The notes beneath the pieces were generated by a model that searched no databases, was not told the origin of the DNA, and worked only from the letters and a program-made list of their open reading frames with translations. Position numbers and translations under genes: made by a program. A DNA stretch of 64,000 nucleotides, taken from Chelydra serpentina (Eukaryota > Chordata > Testudines > Chelydridae). Of this stretch, positions 34,482-45,189 are shown one piece after another. Numbering within the stretch: the first letter of the stretch is position 1; every line of letters starts with the position of its first letter. The stretch is taken from contig JBAIAC010000004.1 in NCBI GenBank assembly GCA_037349315.1, positions 32,305,001 through 32,369,000 of the forward strand, given 5' to 3'.

Positions 34482-34735
34482 CACAAACATAGTTATTCCC
34501 CCGACTAAAGCAGGCTGCAGGGACCCAGAGACCCCTTGCGTCTCTTCCCTCAGTCCAAGACAAGACAAACAACCCAACTTCTTTCCTACAGCTCCTCTCC
34601 TCAACTGAGCTTTTTCAGCCCTTTGTAGGAATCACCTGACCTGTTCTGAGCAGGCTCTGATAATCCAACAGGACCTGGCCCCAGACCTCCTGACCCTTAA
34701 AGGGCCAGATCACCCAGTTACAAAAACTTCATTGT
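34482..34735. mobile_element. LTR-like fragment
   Basis: GTAACACAAACATAGTTATT begins a stretch with GGGACCCAGAGACCCC and TTAAAGGGCCAGATCACCC. Its base composition and phrasing resemble the LTR-like blocks nearby. No second end was found. Confidence 0.35.
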
Positions 34736-34890
34736 TATTCTAGATGAGAAGAGAAAGTAAACTACAGCACTCTCTAAAATACCAATCCAGAGTATTCAGG
34801 TACCATCCAATAGTAAATGGGGACCCAATAAAGCATTCCAGACCAAATTCAATAGTACACTCCAGCTGCGTCCCACCAGTGCAGTGACAC

Positions 34891-36234
34891 AGGCCCAGAT
34901 CCACAAAGGTAACTAGGCACCTAAACCCCAGTTTTAAGATCCACTGCAACCCACAAAACCCCCCTCAGTTGTTGCCTAACCCTATAGCTGCCTAAACTCA
35001 TTTGGCACCTACATTTTCAGGATAAAATTCTCTAGGCACCTACGTTTCTGACTCTGGGCACATCCACTGCTGCCTGACTCTAGGCATCTGGATGCCTGTG
35101 TCCCAACTAGACCTCACTGTGATCCACAAACTGGGGAAAGATCGGTGCCCCTCTGCTCACCTCACTTGTGGGGCTCAATCCAATAGGCGAGCTGAGAGGC
35201 CACTTACTAGATCAGCCCCCATTCAAAATCTGGGCAGAGGGGGTGGTGTTACCCACCTTATAATTTATAGCACAGTTGTTAGAGCACTCATCTGGGATTT
35301 AGGAGAGCCAGATTCAACTCCCCCCTCTGCTTGATGGGGAAAAATGTTGTGCAGGGGTCTTCCACACCTCTCAGGCAAATACTCCGACTACTGGGCTACT
35401 GGATAGTTTGATGTGGGGCTTCCTCATTGTCTCACATTGAAGCTATTCCACTTTGGGTGAATAGTTAAAGCATCAATGGAGCAGCGGGACTGGCCTCTCG
35501 GTCACTCATCTCCTAAGTGGGTGCCCTAACTCTCAGGTTTTAGAATCATTCTCTCTCTGGACCAATGACTCTAACTATTTATCCGAAGTGGATAAAGTTT
35601 TAACAGGGAAGACTGAGGAAGCCCCCCACATCAGAATAGCCCATATCTCAGTGGGCTAGAGTCCTCTCCTAAGAGGTGTGAGAGACCCCTGTAGGAATCC
35701 TTTCTCCCTATCAAGCAGATGGGGGGAGTTGAACATGGGTCTCCCACAGCCCAGGTGAGTGCTTTAATCATTGGGTTTTAACGTTATAAGCTGGGCACTG
35801 CTGCCATCATCCCCTCTCCTCTTTTGGCTGTTCTGTGTGGAGCAAGGCAAGCCTCTTACTCACTCCCACAAGCAATGACTTAGGCACCTCAGCCTTCTGC
35901 CTCCAGGAAAAGGATTTCTGACTGGGCATTGCTAAGCAGAGATAGGTGCCTCCCTGCAGCATGGACCTAGGTACCTAACTCTACGCAAGCGGGAGAGTTA
36001 GATCATATCCCTGTCCTTGGCATCTCCCATTGACTAGCTTAGATGGCTCCCCATCGAGCATGCTGGCTTTTGCGGACTGCATTCGTAGGCTCCTATCTCT
36101 CCTCGAGCATTGTACAGGAAGCCTAGGCACCTAACTCAGGCTTTGTGGATTCCAGTGTTCTCCTAGGTGCCTAAAAGTTAGGCACCTCGACTCTGAGCAT
36201 TGCAATTCCTAAATCCCTTTGTGGATCCAGGCCA
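34891..36234. mobile_element. 1.3-kb palindromic DNA transposon with tRNA-like arms
   Basis: The left end GGCCCAGATCCACAAAGG is mirrored by the right end, whose reverse complement is GGCCTGGATCCACAAAGG. The two arms match over about 550 bp with moderate divergence. For example CTCTGCTTGATGGGG at 35325 matches CATCTGCTTGATAGGG reversed from 35700. Each arm holds a tRNA-like segment: plus strand 35265-35330, with AGCACAGTTGTTAGAGCACT and CAGATTCAACTCC, and its mirror on the minus strand at 35725-35790. TTAGGCACCTA-type motifs recur throughout. No transposase is encoded. The target duplication is not clear. Confidence 0.75.
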
Positions 36235-36681
36235 CAGAGCAGCTGTGAACCCAGATGAACTGGCAGGATAAGAGGGGTTTGTGGCAGCTTTGCATTACCA
36301 GAGTGATTCAGACCATGCAACTAGAGTGTGCTGGTGAAACTGGCTGCTAAGAATTAACTGCAAGTAAATGGTAGATGAAAACTTTCTAAAACAAGGGATT
36401 ATTTCGGCACAGTTACTTTATCAAAATTGACAAAAATCCATGAGATTAAAAGGTGTCACTTGAAAACCTTGGGTGTGTCAAATCCTAAAGTTCCTACTCA
36501 TACTGACTCAAACAAATGGGAGTTCTGCTAACCTGAGTAAGAACTGCAGGATCTGGAGTTTTTTGTTCTGTGTTTCAATACATTTTTCTCTCAACATCTT
36601 TGTTATTTAAATGCATGTTGTAGTACGAACGAGCAAGAAATGGGTAAAATCTACTAACTGATATTAAAACAAATCCGGTGG
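36235..36681. other. Unassigned spacer
   Basis: Nothing recognised. Confidence 0.45.
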
Positions 36682-36790
36682 TCCTGATTCTGTTCTCATT
36701 CACACTTTTGTAAGTCAGGTGCAACTCCATTGAAGGTAATAGAGTTAAACTGCCATAAAACCAGAGAGGTCAGACTCATGCCAGCATAAG
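36682..36790. mobile_element. Palindromic MITE relic
   Basis: TCCTGATTCTGTTCTCATTC on the left and GAGGTCAGACTCATGCC on the right flank a mirror around TGCAACTCCATTGAAGG. Same style as 27189 and 38952. Confidence 0.5.
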
Positions 36791-36913
36791 CTAGACAGAT
36801 CTCCTTGTCTCCAACAAGTTCACAATATGTTAATTTTGGAAGTTTGGCTGGACAAAGCCTGGATAACGTTGGGTTTGTTTTCACTGAAGTTATGTTTGAA
36901 GCCATCTCCTAAT

Positions 36914-37209
36914 CATAGGCGCCGACTTCGTGGGTGCTCCGGGGCTGGAGCACCCACAGGGAAAAATTGGTGGGTGCTCCGCACCCACCGGCAACTCCCC
37001 GCCCGCCCCGGACCCGCGGCAAACTCACCGGAGCACCGGGAGACGTTGTGGGGCCCCGCCCCTGACGCTGGGCAACGTTGCGTCGGCGTCGGGGGCAGGG
37101 CCCCGCAACGTCACCCGGCGTCGGGGGCGGGGCCTGGCGTCGGGGGCGGGGCCCCGCAACGTCACCCGGCGTCAGCACCCACCGGCGTAACAGGAAGTTG
37201 GCGGCTGTG
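36914..37209. mobile_element. hAT-type MITE with GC-rich core, copy 2
   Basis: A 296-bp element flanked by the perfect 8-bp duplication CTCCTAAT (36906-36913 and 37210-37217). The ends CATAGGCGCCGACTTC and, reverse-complemented, CACAGCCGCCAACTTC agree at 13 of 16 positions. A perfect GTGGGTGCTCC/GGAGCACCCAC stem lies at 36930-36957. The core holds fewer CACCCGGCGTCGGGGGC units than copy 1 at 18528-19112. It is non-coding. Confidence 0.9.
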
Positions 37210-37404
37210 CTCCTAATGGTGTTATCATGAAACTGATTTCCCAGAACTCATAAAAACTAAACTTCACAATGTCTCAAAGAACATTATTCAGACCAGGGTG
37301 AGCTACTAATGGATTTGCTGTACTCTGTGGTGTTAGTTCTGTCACCCTTATTTATACTGAGTCGTGCTCCTAATTTCCATTGATTTAACCCAGATTCTCA
37401 AAAA

Positions 37405-38039
37405 CAGCAGTTCTCAAAAGTTAGCAACCAAGGATCCCCATTTTGATTTAAAAATTGGGGGGGACCCCCAAGCCTCCCTGCTCAGCCCTTGCCCCACCCC
37501 CTTCTCCAAGTCCCCGCCCCCTGTTCACTCCATCCCCTCTTCCTCCGTCACTCGCTCTCCCCACCCTCACTCACTTTCACCAGGCTGGGACAGGAGGGGG
37601 TGCAGGCTCTGGGCGAGAGTTTGGATGCAGGGTGTGGGCTCTGGGCTGGGGCAGCGGGTTAGGGTGCAGGAGGGGGTGAAGGGTGCAGGCTCTGGCCGGA
37701 CAGTGCTTACCTCAGGTGGCTCCCGAAAGCAACTGGCAAATCCCGGCCAATGGGAACTGTGGAGTCAGTGCTTGGGACGGGGGCAGTGTGTAGCGGTCCC
37801 CCTCCCCGGGGATGCAGGGATGTGCCAGTCACTTCCAGGAGCAGCACAGGGCCAGGGCAGGTAGGAAGCCTGCCTTAGCCCCACTGCGCTGCCGGACTTT
37901 TAGTGTGCAGGAGACACTGGGAGGGAGAGGGAGGAGATGAGGGAAGGAGTGGGAGGAGTTGAGCAGCAGGGCCCGCAGACACCCTGGGGTACACTTGGGG
38001 ACCCCTAGGACTCCGCAGACCCCAGTTTGAGAAATGCTG
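37405..38039. mobile_element. hAT-type MITE, CAGCAGTTCTCAAA ends
   Basis: 635 bp from CAGCAGTTCTCAAAAG to a right end that reverse-complements to CAGCATTTCTCAAACTGG. The flanking octamers CTCAAAAA and CTCTAAGA differ at two positions, an aged 8-bp duplication. The interior is GC-rich. It contains CCCACCCTCACTCACTTTCA and GCTCTGGGC-type phrases shared with 55880-56230, so the families share internal sequence. Confidence 0.75.
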
Positions 38040-38047
38040 CTCTAAGA

Positions 38048-38951
38048 TGTTAAGTGTTTTATCATTGGTGATACCATGGAATAAGGTATCAGACCAGATG
38101 AAAACATTTATTCAGCAAGTGATCATGAGTGAAATGACTTTTGTTGGCCACATTTTGTTCATAATGAATGTTTTCTACATCATCATAAGTAGACCTGAAA
38201 CTATATAGCAGGGGGTGTTAAAGGGGGAAGCTCGCAGGGAGTCTGACACACTGTGTCTCACCATGATCTGCACTTGTCAGCTCCTAAACTGCCAGTATTA
38301 AAATACAGGCTGAATAAATGCCTGATTTGCAGTCCATCCAGATTACACACAAGATTGACATAATTTATTAAAGCACATAACAGTTACTAGATTATTTTGA
38401 AATTAATGGGTCTCCCTTTGAACTGCTGCTGTAGTTATTCATGTTGTTCAAATATTACCTCTCCTAACAAAGTGCTGGCCTATACTGGTGAAGTGATATA
38501 TGCTGTTTCTTTCCTTTACTGGTAGATGACTGATGTTTTGTTACTGCTGTGTCTCTGCTTTTTTATGTATTTATTTTTTTAATGATTGTGTTACTTCTTC
38601 AGACATTTCCTTGGAACGAAAGTGGCTGTCAAGCTTTCATTCCCAGACTTATCTTAGAAGGATTTGGATTTTACTTGTCTTTTATAGCAGTCCCCCTGTG
38701 TTCCAGCCATTTTGTTGTAAATAGTCTTTTCACTAAAGTGAGATGCAGCATCAATACATAAATAATATCACGCCTTTCTTTGAGAAAGTGCCATCTCTTC
38801 TCTCCTTTCTTGCATTTAAAGTACATTCTTAGCATTAGAAACAATTCAACATAAATAAAACCAAAGCTCCGCTGAGACGCCTTTTTTGGCCTAATACCAC
38901 TTAATGATTTGCTCAATATTATTCCCTCCCACCGTTAAAAGTCTAGAATGG
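38048..38951. other. Unassigned AT-rich DNA
   Basis: No gene; short overlapping frames at 38533-38761 and on the minus strand have no recognisable protein character. Confidence 0.5.
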
Positions 38952-39135
38952 CCTCACTGGCCTGATTCTCTATTGTTTTGCACCTTGTGCAGTCTTTTAC
39001 AACTGTGCAAAGTGGCTGAAAAACATTGCCACCAGTATAAATGAGTGGTGAATTCTGATTTGGTAGCATTTTACAACCACATTGCACAGGCATAAATAAC
39101 CAGACAGAATACAAGTCAATAGAGAATCAGACCCT
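38952..39135. mobile_element. Palindromic MITE
   Basis: GGCCTGATTCTCTATTGTTT at the left is mirrored by CAATAGAGAATCAGACCC at the right. Inside, CAACTGTGCAAAGTGGCTG is mirrored by CAACCACATTGCACAGG. About 184 bp. Confidence 0.75.
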
Positions 39136-39384
39136 TTCCCTTTATCACTACAACATGCATCTGGTAATCTGGGTTAGAAGGAGGTCACTGGATAAATGAG
39201 TTCATGCTGAAATAGAAGCCTTATATGAGAGTAACTATAAAGCATGGCCCTTAGATAAGTCCTTAAGCCAAGTCCCTTGCCACTACTGTCCTCTTTTTGT
39301 GTTTCCCATCACAAGGACTTTGTTACTAGAGTGGTGCCAGAAATGATGGCTTGTGATTCTACTGTAGCATCACGTCTATATTTC

Positions 39385-39480
39385 TTTGTAAACTCCTTAG
39401 GTCAGGGATTTGTCTTTATCTGTAGTGGGAGGCATCTAGCACACTTCTGGATGCCATTAAAAAAGAAATAATACTAAAAG
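39385..39480 (+). mobile_element. L2/MIR-like 3' tail relic
   Basis: GTAAACTCCTTAGGTCAGGG, ATTTGTCTTTATCTG and GGCATCTAGCACACTTCTGG resemble the 3' end at 28531-28650 in diverged form. Confidence 0.5.
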
Positions 39481-39535
39481 ACAATAACTTTTTTTAAAGT
39501 ACAAAGCAAATCAATTACTATTTGTTTTTATAAAC

Positions 39536-39820
39536 ATGCTACATGATGCAGCACTAACTGCGGAGCAGTGGAAGAAATTAAACACAGAACTTGAGGCAAG
39601 CAACAGTCATTTTTTAAAAAGTGCCTGTACAGATCCAGACATACCTGTTAATAAAATCCTAAGTAATAATGTGTCTGGGGTCTGTTCAGTTGGACATCAA
39701 AACTCTCTTGAAACACTGCTAAAAAAGGAAGGAATAAACTACAATGTCCTGGCAAATATTCCCTCTCTCATTGGAGCCAATTCTGCTGAACGCCCAATGC
39801 TGTGTGTGCAAAGTATCTGA
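39536..39820 (+). CDS. Unrecognised 94-codon frame, possible retrocopy or exon relic
   Basis: An ATG-to-TGA frame encoding a hydrophilic protein that starts MLHDAALTAEQWKKLNTELE and ends RPMLCVQSI. Unlike other frames of this size here it is of balanced composition, has no low-complexity run and overlaps no recognised repeat. I do not know the protein. It has no signal peptide, membrane segment or motif I can name. The KLNTELEASNSHFLK part looks helical and charged. No splice acceptor context stands out at the left and there is no poly(A) tail on the right. It may be chance, an unannotated exon, or a fragment of a processed gene copy. Confidence 0.2.
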   Translation: MLHDAALTAEQWKKLNTELEASNSHFLKSACTDPDIPVNKILSNNVSGVCSVGHQNSLETLLKKEGINYNVLANIPSLIGANSAERPMLCVQSI

Positions 39821-39829
39821 GGAACATAT

Positions 39830-40969
39830 AACAGCAGCTTAGCTGTGACAGCATATGCTTCAGCAACAGAGAGGGTATGCAGGGTTCCGGGTGGATTTGT
39901 ACAGCCTACATTGAAGCCTGTGCCACTACACCTACACTGCTAGATTTGTCCATGCTATATAGGTGAAATTAGCATAGGTACATCCACCAGAGCTGCAACA
40001 GCACCTTGGATTGCAGTATAGTGTTTTCAGATACCTTCAATGTTTACGGTGTTGCTATAGCTAAAACGATTTACTGTTCAGCATTCTACACTGAAACTAG
40101 TAGAGCTGGCTGAATACTGAAAAACCAGTGTTCATGAATGTTCATTTGAATTCTGAATGGTTGACTGACCATTTTGATTCCCCTTATTGATTGGCGATCC
40201 CTCTACGGTCCCCAAAGGGGTTTCTCCTTATTAGCTGCTGTTTATCAGCATTTGCCTCAACAGATCTCTGTTTGCATGAGTATCGGGGATGGCTGTTCCC
40301 ATATGAATAGTTGTAAAATCACACATGAATAAGCATATCCGTGCATTAACAAGCTATTTCTGTACGTATTTATTCGACATGAGCATGGGCTGCAGAATCA
40401 AGTCATGAATGATTATCGGTACAGAAGTGTGAACGCTGTTCTGGAATTCAGAACATACTGGGCCTGATGGTGCTCTCCTTGTGCCTTGTGCCTTCATTGT
40501 CACCAGTGCAAACGGAGTTCAAATCAGAGCTGGAGCATTTTACATTCAGTTTGCAAAGGTATAAGTGCTTGTGCAACCTTAATTCGCCCTGCCACCTTGT
40601 GCCTATGTGTTACGACAGTCATTAATTACATGATCACATACCATATTTTCCACAAGACCCCAGCCTTATTCAGTCCACAGGCTGGACCATGTGCTGGAGA
40701 TGAATCAGGGTTGGGTAGTGTAAGAGGTTTTTGTAAACAGGACCCCTGCTTCATTTGTTGCAGAAATTCAGAGGTGGATAGTAAATGAGGAACGGGACTG
40801 CATATAAAACAGAATGGTCTCCTCATTAAGGCAGTTCAGTGCTGCCCTGGAGAACTGGATTCTGTCCCCTGCCAGAGAGTTCCTGTGTGATGCTAGTCAA
40901 CCCACCTAAAGCAAAATTTTCACAAATGGGCACTAATGGTGTCTCTCTCATTTTCTGGATGCCTGACTT
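39830..40969. other. Unassigned DNA with weak repeat traces
   Basis: Possible MITE traces near 39900-40040 (CTACACTGCTAGATTTGTCC mirrored weakly) and near 40465 (GGGCCTGATGGTGCTCTCC). No gene is supported. Confidence 0.4.
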
Positions 40970-41095
40970 GAGATGCTGCGGTCAGACTTGCAAAAATGTT
41001 GAGCACTCACAGTTACAACTAAAGTCCAAGGGAGATGTGCTTTGAACATATAAAGTGCGATATAATGTTAAGTACTCAGAAAAATCAGGCCCAAA
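40970..41095. mobile_element. MITE relic
   Basis: AAAAATGTTGAGCACTCACA and GTTAAGTACTCAGAAAAATCAGGCC are an imperfect mirror around TAAAGTCCAAGGGAG. This is the same small palindromic group as 9955-10045. Confidence 0.5.
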
Positions 41096-41134
41096 GTCTC
41101 AAATTGGGCACTTACAATTAATGGACAGTTTTTA

Positions 41135-41275
41135 TTTTAAACTCTCTGTGCCTCAGTTCCCTACCTGTAAAATGGGAATAATACTAGCCCTTCACCTCCC
41201 AGGGGTTTTCTGAAAATAAATTAGTGTTTGTAAAGCACTCAGATACCATAGTCATGAGTGCCACAGAAATATCCA
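41135..41275 (+). mobile_element. MIR/CORE-SINE-like 3' half
   Basis: CTCTCTGTGCCTCAGTTCCC, CTGTAAAATGGGAATAATAC and TTGTAAAGCACTCAGATACC are MIR-type phrases. The tRNA-like head is absent. Confidence 0.75.
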
Positions 41276-43189
41276 GGAGGAAATTAATCATTCTGCCTTC
41301 AGAGCAGAGGTTGAAGAGTGTGCAGGGAATAAGGCCTAGGGGCTATGTGGAACAAAATAGTATATGATCATGTAACTAGAGACTGTAACATAATGCATAC
41401 ATACAAGGAGTCTAATTATGATGTCACAAGCAACCTTAATTTTTGCATTTCCTAACTCTTAAGTGCTTGACTTTGTAACTATAGTGTTCTTTTCAATGTC
41501 TTTGTTTGGATATAATTATTCATATATTTGATTACTATACAAGACCCTTACACTGACGTTGTTTAGCATTAAAAAACCTCCTCTCTTTCCTGCTCTACCA
41601 CAACATTACTGTTAGTTCAAAATCTTCCTTTTCTTCAGCTCCTGCTACCTGGAACAGCCCTTCTATATCTTCACATCATTGCCATCTCTTTCCAAATCTC
41701 ATCTCAAATCAGATCTTTTCTTTTTTGCCTATAAGTCTTAAATAATTGGATGGAGAGAAATTAACTTTGTAAATTCAGTGTTAAAGCTATAAAACCCATT
41801 GAGGTAGTATTTTATGACAAACACGGTACAAAATAAAGCTGTTTTGTATTGAACACAATGGACAGTACCATGTGTGTACATATATATATATAATTTGCCA
41901 CAAGTATTTGGATATTGCAGTTAATATAATATTAAAATCAATCCACAATTTTAGTTGCTAAACTCAGGAACCAGCTAATCTTAAATATCAACATTCGTTC
42001 TATACTTGTTTATTGTTAGGAACCAACACACCCTAGTTCAATTTGTATAGGTATCTCCACAATTAAAGTTATCCCTGGCAACTCAACAAGTTAGTGTTTC
42101 TGAGGGACTCTATCAAGCTGTACACTGTTCGTTTGATCCTATTTCTTGGGGGGTGGTGGGTTGGGGTTTATTCATTTATTTAGTGTGTGTGTGTGTGAGA
42201 GTGCATGCACGCACTAGAAAAATGAGTGAGTATATAAAAGCTTTTTTCATAGCAGGCAGAAATCTGGTGGATGGGGCCAGAAGACAGTCACAGGAAACAT
42301 CCACTCATATGGGCAAAGCTAAATGAGAACTCATGAGGAATATTTTCCCAGCCTGGATAATTTTAGAAAGGGCAATTTTCTTATTATTCCCTGAAAGAAA
42401 AACAGGACTGATATCTTCAAATATACACTATACATAATTGAAATACTACAGTACAATTTAGCTCCTTTTATGACAATACATTCTTATTAGCTATGGGTAA
42501 TGACAAATATGACAGAACTCTCAGACAGTTCACTCCTTCCCTCTGGCTTTATCCAGGCTTCAGAATGGAACAGGAAAGAAAACCTGGATCTCACATCACC
42601 CCCACTACCTTGACCATGGTTCCTGCCTCCTCTGATCCCTTCCCTGGCTTCCTCTCCATTTATAAGATTTCTTTAAAAAATTACTTAAAGATATAACAAA
42701 CTGAGGTCAAGTCTAGCTGCAAGAGGAATCAGACAAGTTTTTAAATTGAAGGCCTGACTCAAGCGTCAGAATGATCCTGTTTCATGGGATTTATGAGCTG
42801 GAAAACATGCTCTACTACCAGATTACAGATTTAAGATGTTCTTTCAGGATAAATATTTCTCAATCTGCAGATACAATAGCTTGAGTAAAATTACAAGGGC
42901 TATCAATCCTCCGTTCAGGAAGAACAATTGGTCATCTTCCAAGAGGAGTTCTACAAAGCTAAATCCTGTGTCATTTATTTTTCAATATATATGCAAGACC
43001 ACGGACAGATTTTTGTGAGATGCAATGGGCCCCAGAATCATCAACATGTTGAATACATCCAGCTGTATCCTGAGGCAGATAGCATCATCAGCTTGATGTC
43101 CCACTCACTGAGAGAAATAAACACATGGAAAAAAAGCAGCTGGCTCCAGGTAAAATCAATCCAAGCTCAAGATCAGGATGGTGTACTCA
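41276..43189. other. AT-rich DNA with L2 relic and simple repeats
   Basis: At about 41590-41850, TCTTCAGCTCCTGCTACCTG and TCATCTCAAATCAGATCTTT read like the degraded C-terminal region of an L2 LINE. A (TA)n tract lies at 41880-41892 and a (GT)n tract at 42184-42197. The 136-codon plus frame starting at 42928 is unrecognised; its right part overlaps a Penelope tail, so I do not call it a gene. Confidence 0.5.
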
Positions 43190-43365
43190 TATCACATGCA
43201 GATGATGAAGTATCTTCCAGACATAGGGTGCATGAGGTAATATATTATATTAGACCAAGCCTTCGAGCTTACATAAAGCTCCTCTTCAAGTCCGAGAAAA
43301 GTACTCACAGTGTCACTGCTAAGTACAAGGTGGAATAGATTGTTAAGCATAAATGAGTTAACATA
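43190..43365 (-). mobile_element. Penelope-like 3' end, minus strand
   Basis: On the minus strand TAAGCTCGAAGGCTTGGTCT, then ATATTACCTCATGCACCC and CTATGTCTGG follow the phrase order of the 2806-2943 tail. The plus-strand phrase AAGGTGGAATAGATTGTTAA is also typical of the upstream part of this family. Confidence 0.55.
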
Positions 43366-43683
43366 TGTTGCAAAGGACCATTCTAGGCCATTAGTAATTA
43401 AGGAGGATGTTAAACAACATCTACTTGGGAAAAACATTTTAAAATCAGAAGTCCTGAATATCTTGCATCTAAGAGTCCTAAAAGAGGTGGGTGAGGAGTT
43501 CTGTCCCACTGATGTTAATTTTCAATAAATCTTGGAAAAGCAGAGAAATTCCAGAAGATTGGAATAGTGCTAATCTTATATTATTAATATTCACAATGAG
43601 CAAGTGGGATGATCCAAATAATTATAGGCTGGTTAACCAGACATTGATACCAGCCAAAATAATGGAAAAGCTGAAATAGCATT
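43366..43683 (+). pseudogene. Old CR1/L3-like LINE ORF2, left piece
   Basis: The plus strand reads VIKEDVKQHLLGKNILKSEV, LHLRVLKEVGEE and, in shifted frames, KSREIPEDWNSANLI and SKWDDPNNYRLV, the CR1 linker and start of the reverse transcriptase. It ends in GGAAAAGCTGAAATAGCATT, where an LTR begins. The sequence resumes at 48166 after the LTR and a young CR1. Confidence 0.82.
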
Positions 43684-44370
43684 TGTAGTAAGATGAGGCC
43701 CTGAAATATAAACCCTTGTATCAGAGGCCACTATGAGGCCTGAGCTAAAGTAATGGTCAAGACTTTGCTAACATAAAGCAAAGTTAAGCTGTGAGCCAGA
43801 GGCAGGCCCTGCTCACAAAAGCTGGCAAGGAAAGGGCTGATGTTGCACAGATATGTATTGGATACCAGAGATATAAACAAATGGTACCAGAACATTCTTA
43901 TACCATCCACATAGATAACAAGGACAGGGGCAAAAGGGTAATATGATGGATAGAGGTGTTTTGTCTGAACCAACATGTACAAGGTAAGAGGCGGCACCTC
44001 ACTGCGTAGAGGGGTTGTACCTGGTTACGTAGAAGGGTTGCACCTCGATATGTCAGGAGCGTTATGTAACTTGTTTGTACCTGTGTATAAGAACTCACCC
44101 CCAAGGAGTTGTCTTGGTCCGGCCTAGGGGGCAGTGGAAAGTCCCACCACTGACTGAGCTGTGTCCATTGCCAGGGTGCACATAGGGACTAGCAACAAAC
44201 CATAGAGTTATAATTTATAATCCGGGGAGCTAGAGATTGTGTTTCTCCTCGACAATAAACCTGACCGGGTGCCTTCGTACCTTACTAGAGTCTGTGGTCA
44301 TTGGAGGTTCTCTCGGGTCTGCTGTGTCGGCTATCTGCGCAGAGCTGGGGCAGCACACAGAGGGAACACA
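43684..44370 (+). mobile_element. Endogenous-retrovirus-type LTR
   Basis: 687 bp from TGTAGTAAGATGAGGCCC to AGGGAACACA (TG...CA). It has a TATAAG box at about 44083, a polyadenylation signal AATAAA at 44253-44258, and between them the probable R start. This order fixes plus orientation. No retroviral gene accompanies it. A clean target duplication is not seen, because a 5'-truncated CR1 abuts the right side. LTR identity comes from signal order and remembered resemblance to turtle LTRs. Confidence 0.7.
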
Positions 44371-44470
44371 CGCATGCAGCCGACTGAGATCAACATTGAA
44401 CAGAGCAGAGCACCACACCGGTAGCCGTCTGACAACAGCATTCAGCATTGGCGGCATGTGACCTCCAGAA
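44371..44470. other. Junction of LTR and young CR1
   Basis: About 100 bp (CGCATGCAGCCGACTGAGAT...) that could be an extension of the LTR or retroviral leader, or the extreme 5' part of the CR1. The breakpoint cannot be placed without other copies. Confidence 0.3.
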
Positions 44471-45189
44471 GAGGAAAGAGTATGCGACAAGTCCATGTAC
44501 AAGAAACGCATATTCAGATGAGCAACCGTTTTCATGTTCTCTCCACAGGCACTAGTGCAGAGAGTGGAGTGAATGATGCACCTGAGGGAACAGAGCAGAA
44601 GGAGACTCCACTGATTGGAAGGCATGAGATGCACAGTCCTAGGGATGGGGGTTCCACGACCACCACTCCCAAGAGGAGGAGGAGGGTGGTGGTGGTCGGG
44701 GACTCTCTCCTCAGGGGGACTGAGTCATCTATCTGCCGCTCTGACCGGGAAAACCGAGAGGTGTGCTGCTTGCCAGGGACTAGGATTCGTGATGTGACGG
44801 AGAGACTGCCGAGACTCATCAAGCCCTCAGATCGCTACCCCTTCCTGCTTCTCCACGTGGGCACCAATGATACTGCCAAGAATGACCTTGAGCGTATTTC
44901 TGCAGACTACGTGGCTCTGGGAAGAAGGATAAAGGCGTTTGAGGCGCAAGTGGTGTTCTCGTCCATTCTCCCTGTGGCAGGAAAAGGCCGGGGTAGAGAC
45001 CGTCGAATCGTGGAAGTCAACGAATGGCTACGCAGATGGTGTCGGAGAGAAGGGTTTGGATTCTTTGACCATGGGATGGTGTTCCAAGAAGAAGGAGTGC
45101 TAGGCAGAGATGGGCTCCACCTGACGAAGAGAGGGAAGAGCATCTTTAGAAGCAGGCTGGCCAACCTAGTGAGGAGGGCTTTAAACTAG
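44458..45189 (+). CDS. CR1 ORF1 protein with GDSL/SGNH esterase domain, N-terminally truncated
   Basis: An open 243-residue frame. Residues 78-86 read VVVGDSLLR, with nucleophile Ser83 (GDS block). HVGTND at 133-138 is the third SGNH block. DGLHLTKRG at 218-226 supplies Asp218 and His221. So the catalytic triad and oxyanion residues are in place. Esterase domains of this type are known from CR1 ORF1 proteins, where they are thought to help the RNP or membrane interactions. The N-terminal half usual for CR1 ORF1 is missing: family-like sequence begins near MSNRFHVLS (residue 21), so the start used here is fortuitous. A 44-bp gap separates it from ORF2, the usual CR1 spacing. Confidence 0.85.
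   Translation: MTSRRGKSMRQVHVQETHIQMSNRFHVLSTGTSAESGVNDAPEGTEQKETPLIGRHEMHSPRDGGSTTTTPKRRRRVVVVGDSLLRGTESSICRSDRENREVCCLPGTRIRDVTERLPRLIKPSDRYPFLLLHVGTNDTAKNDLERISADYVALGRRIKAFEAQVVFSSILPVAGKGRGRDRRIVEVNEWLRRWCRREGFGFFDHGMVFQEEGVLGRDGLHLTKRGKSIFRSRLANLVRRALN

Noticed and set aside
35265..35330. Functional tRNA gene
   Set aside because: A- and B-box-like words are present but no cloverleaf or anticodon stem could be made; it sits inside a transposon arm.
37364..37864. 166-codon plus frame
   Set aside because: Lies across the GC-rich interior of a hAT MITE and starts in unrelated flank.
42928..43338. 136-codon plus frame
   Set aside because: No recognisable motif and its right part runs through an antisense Penelope tail.
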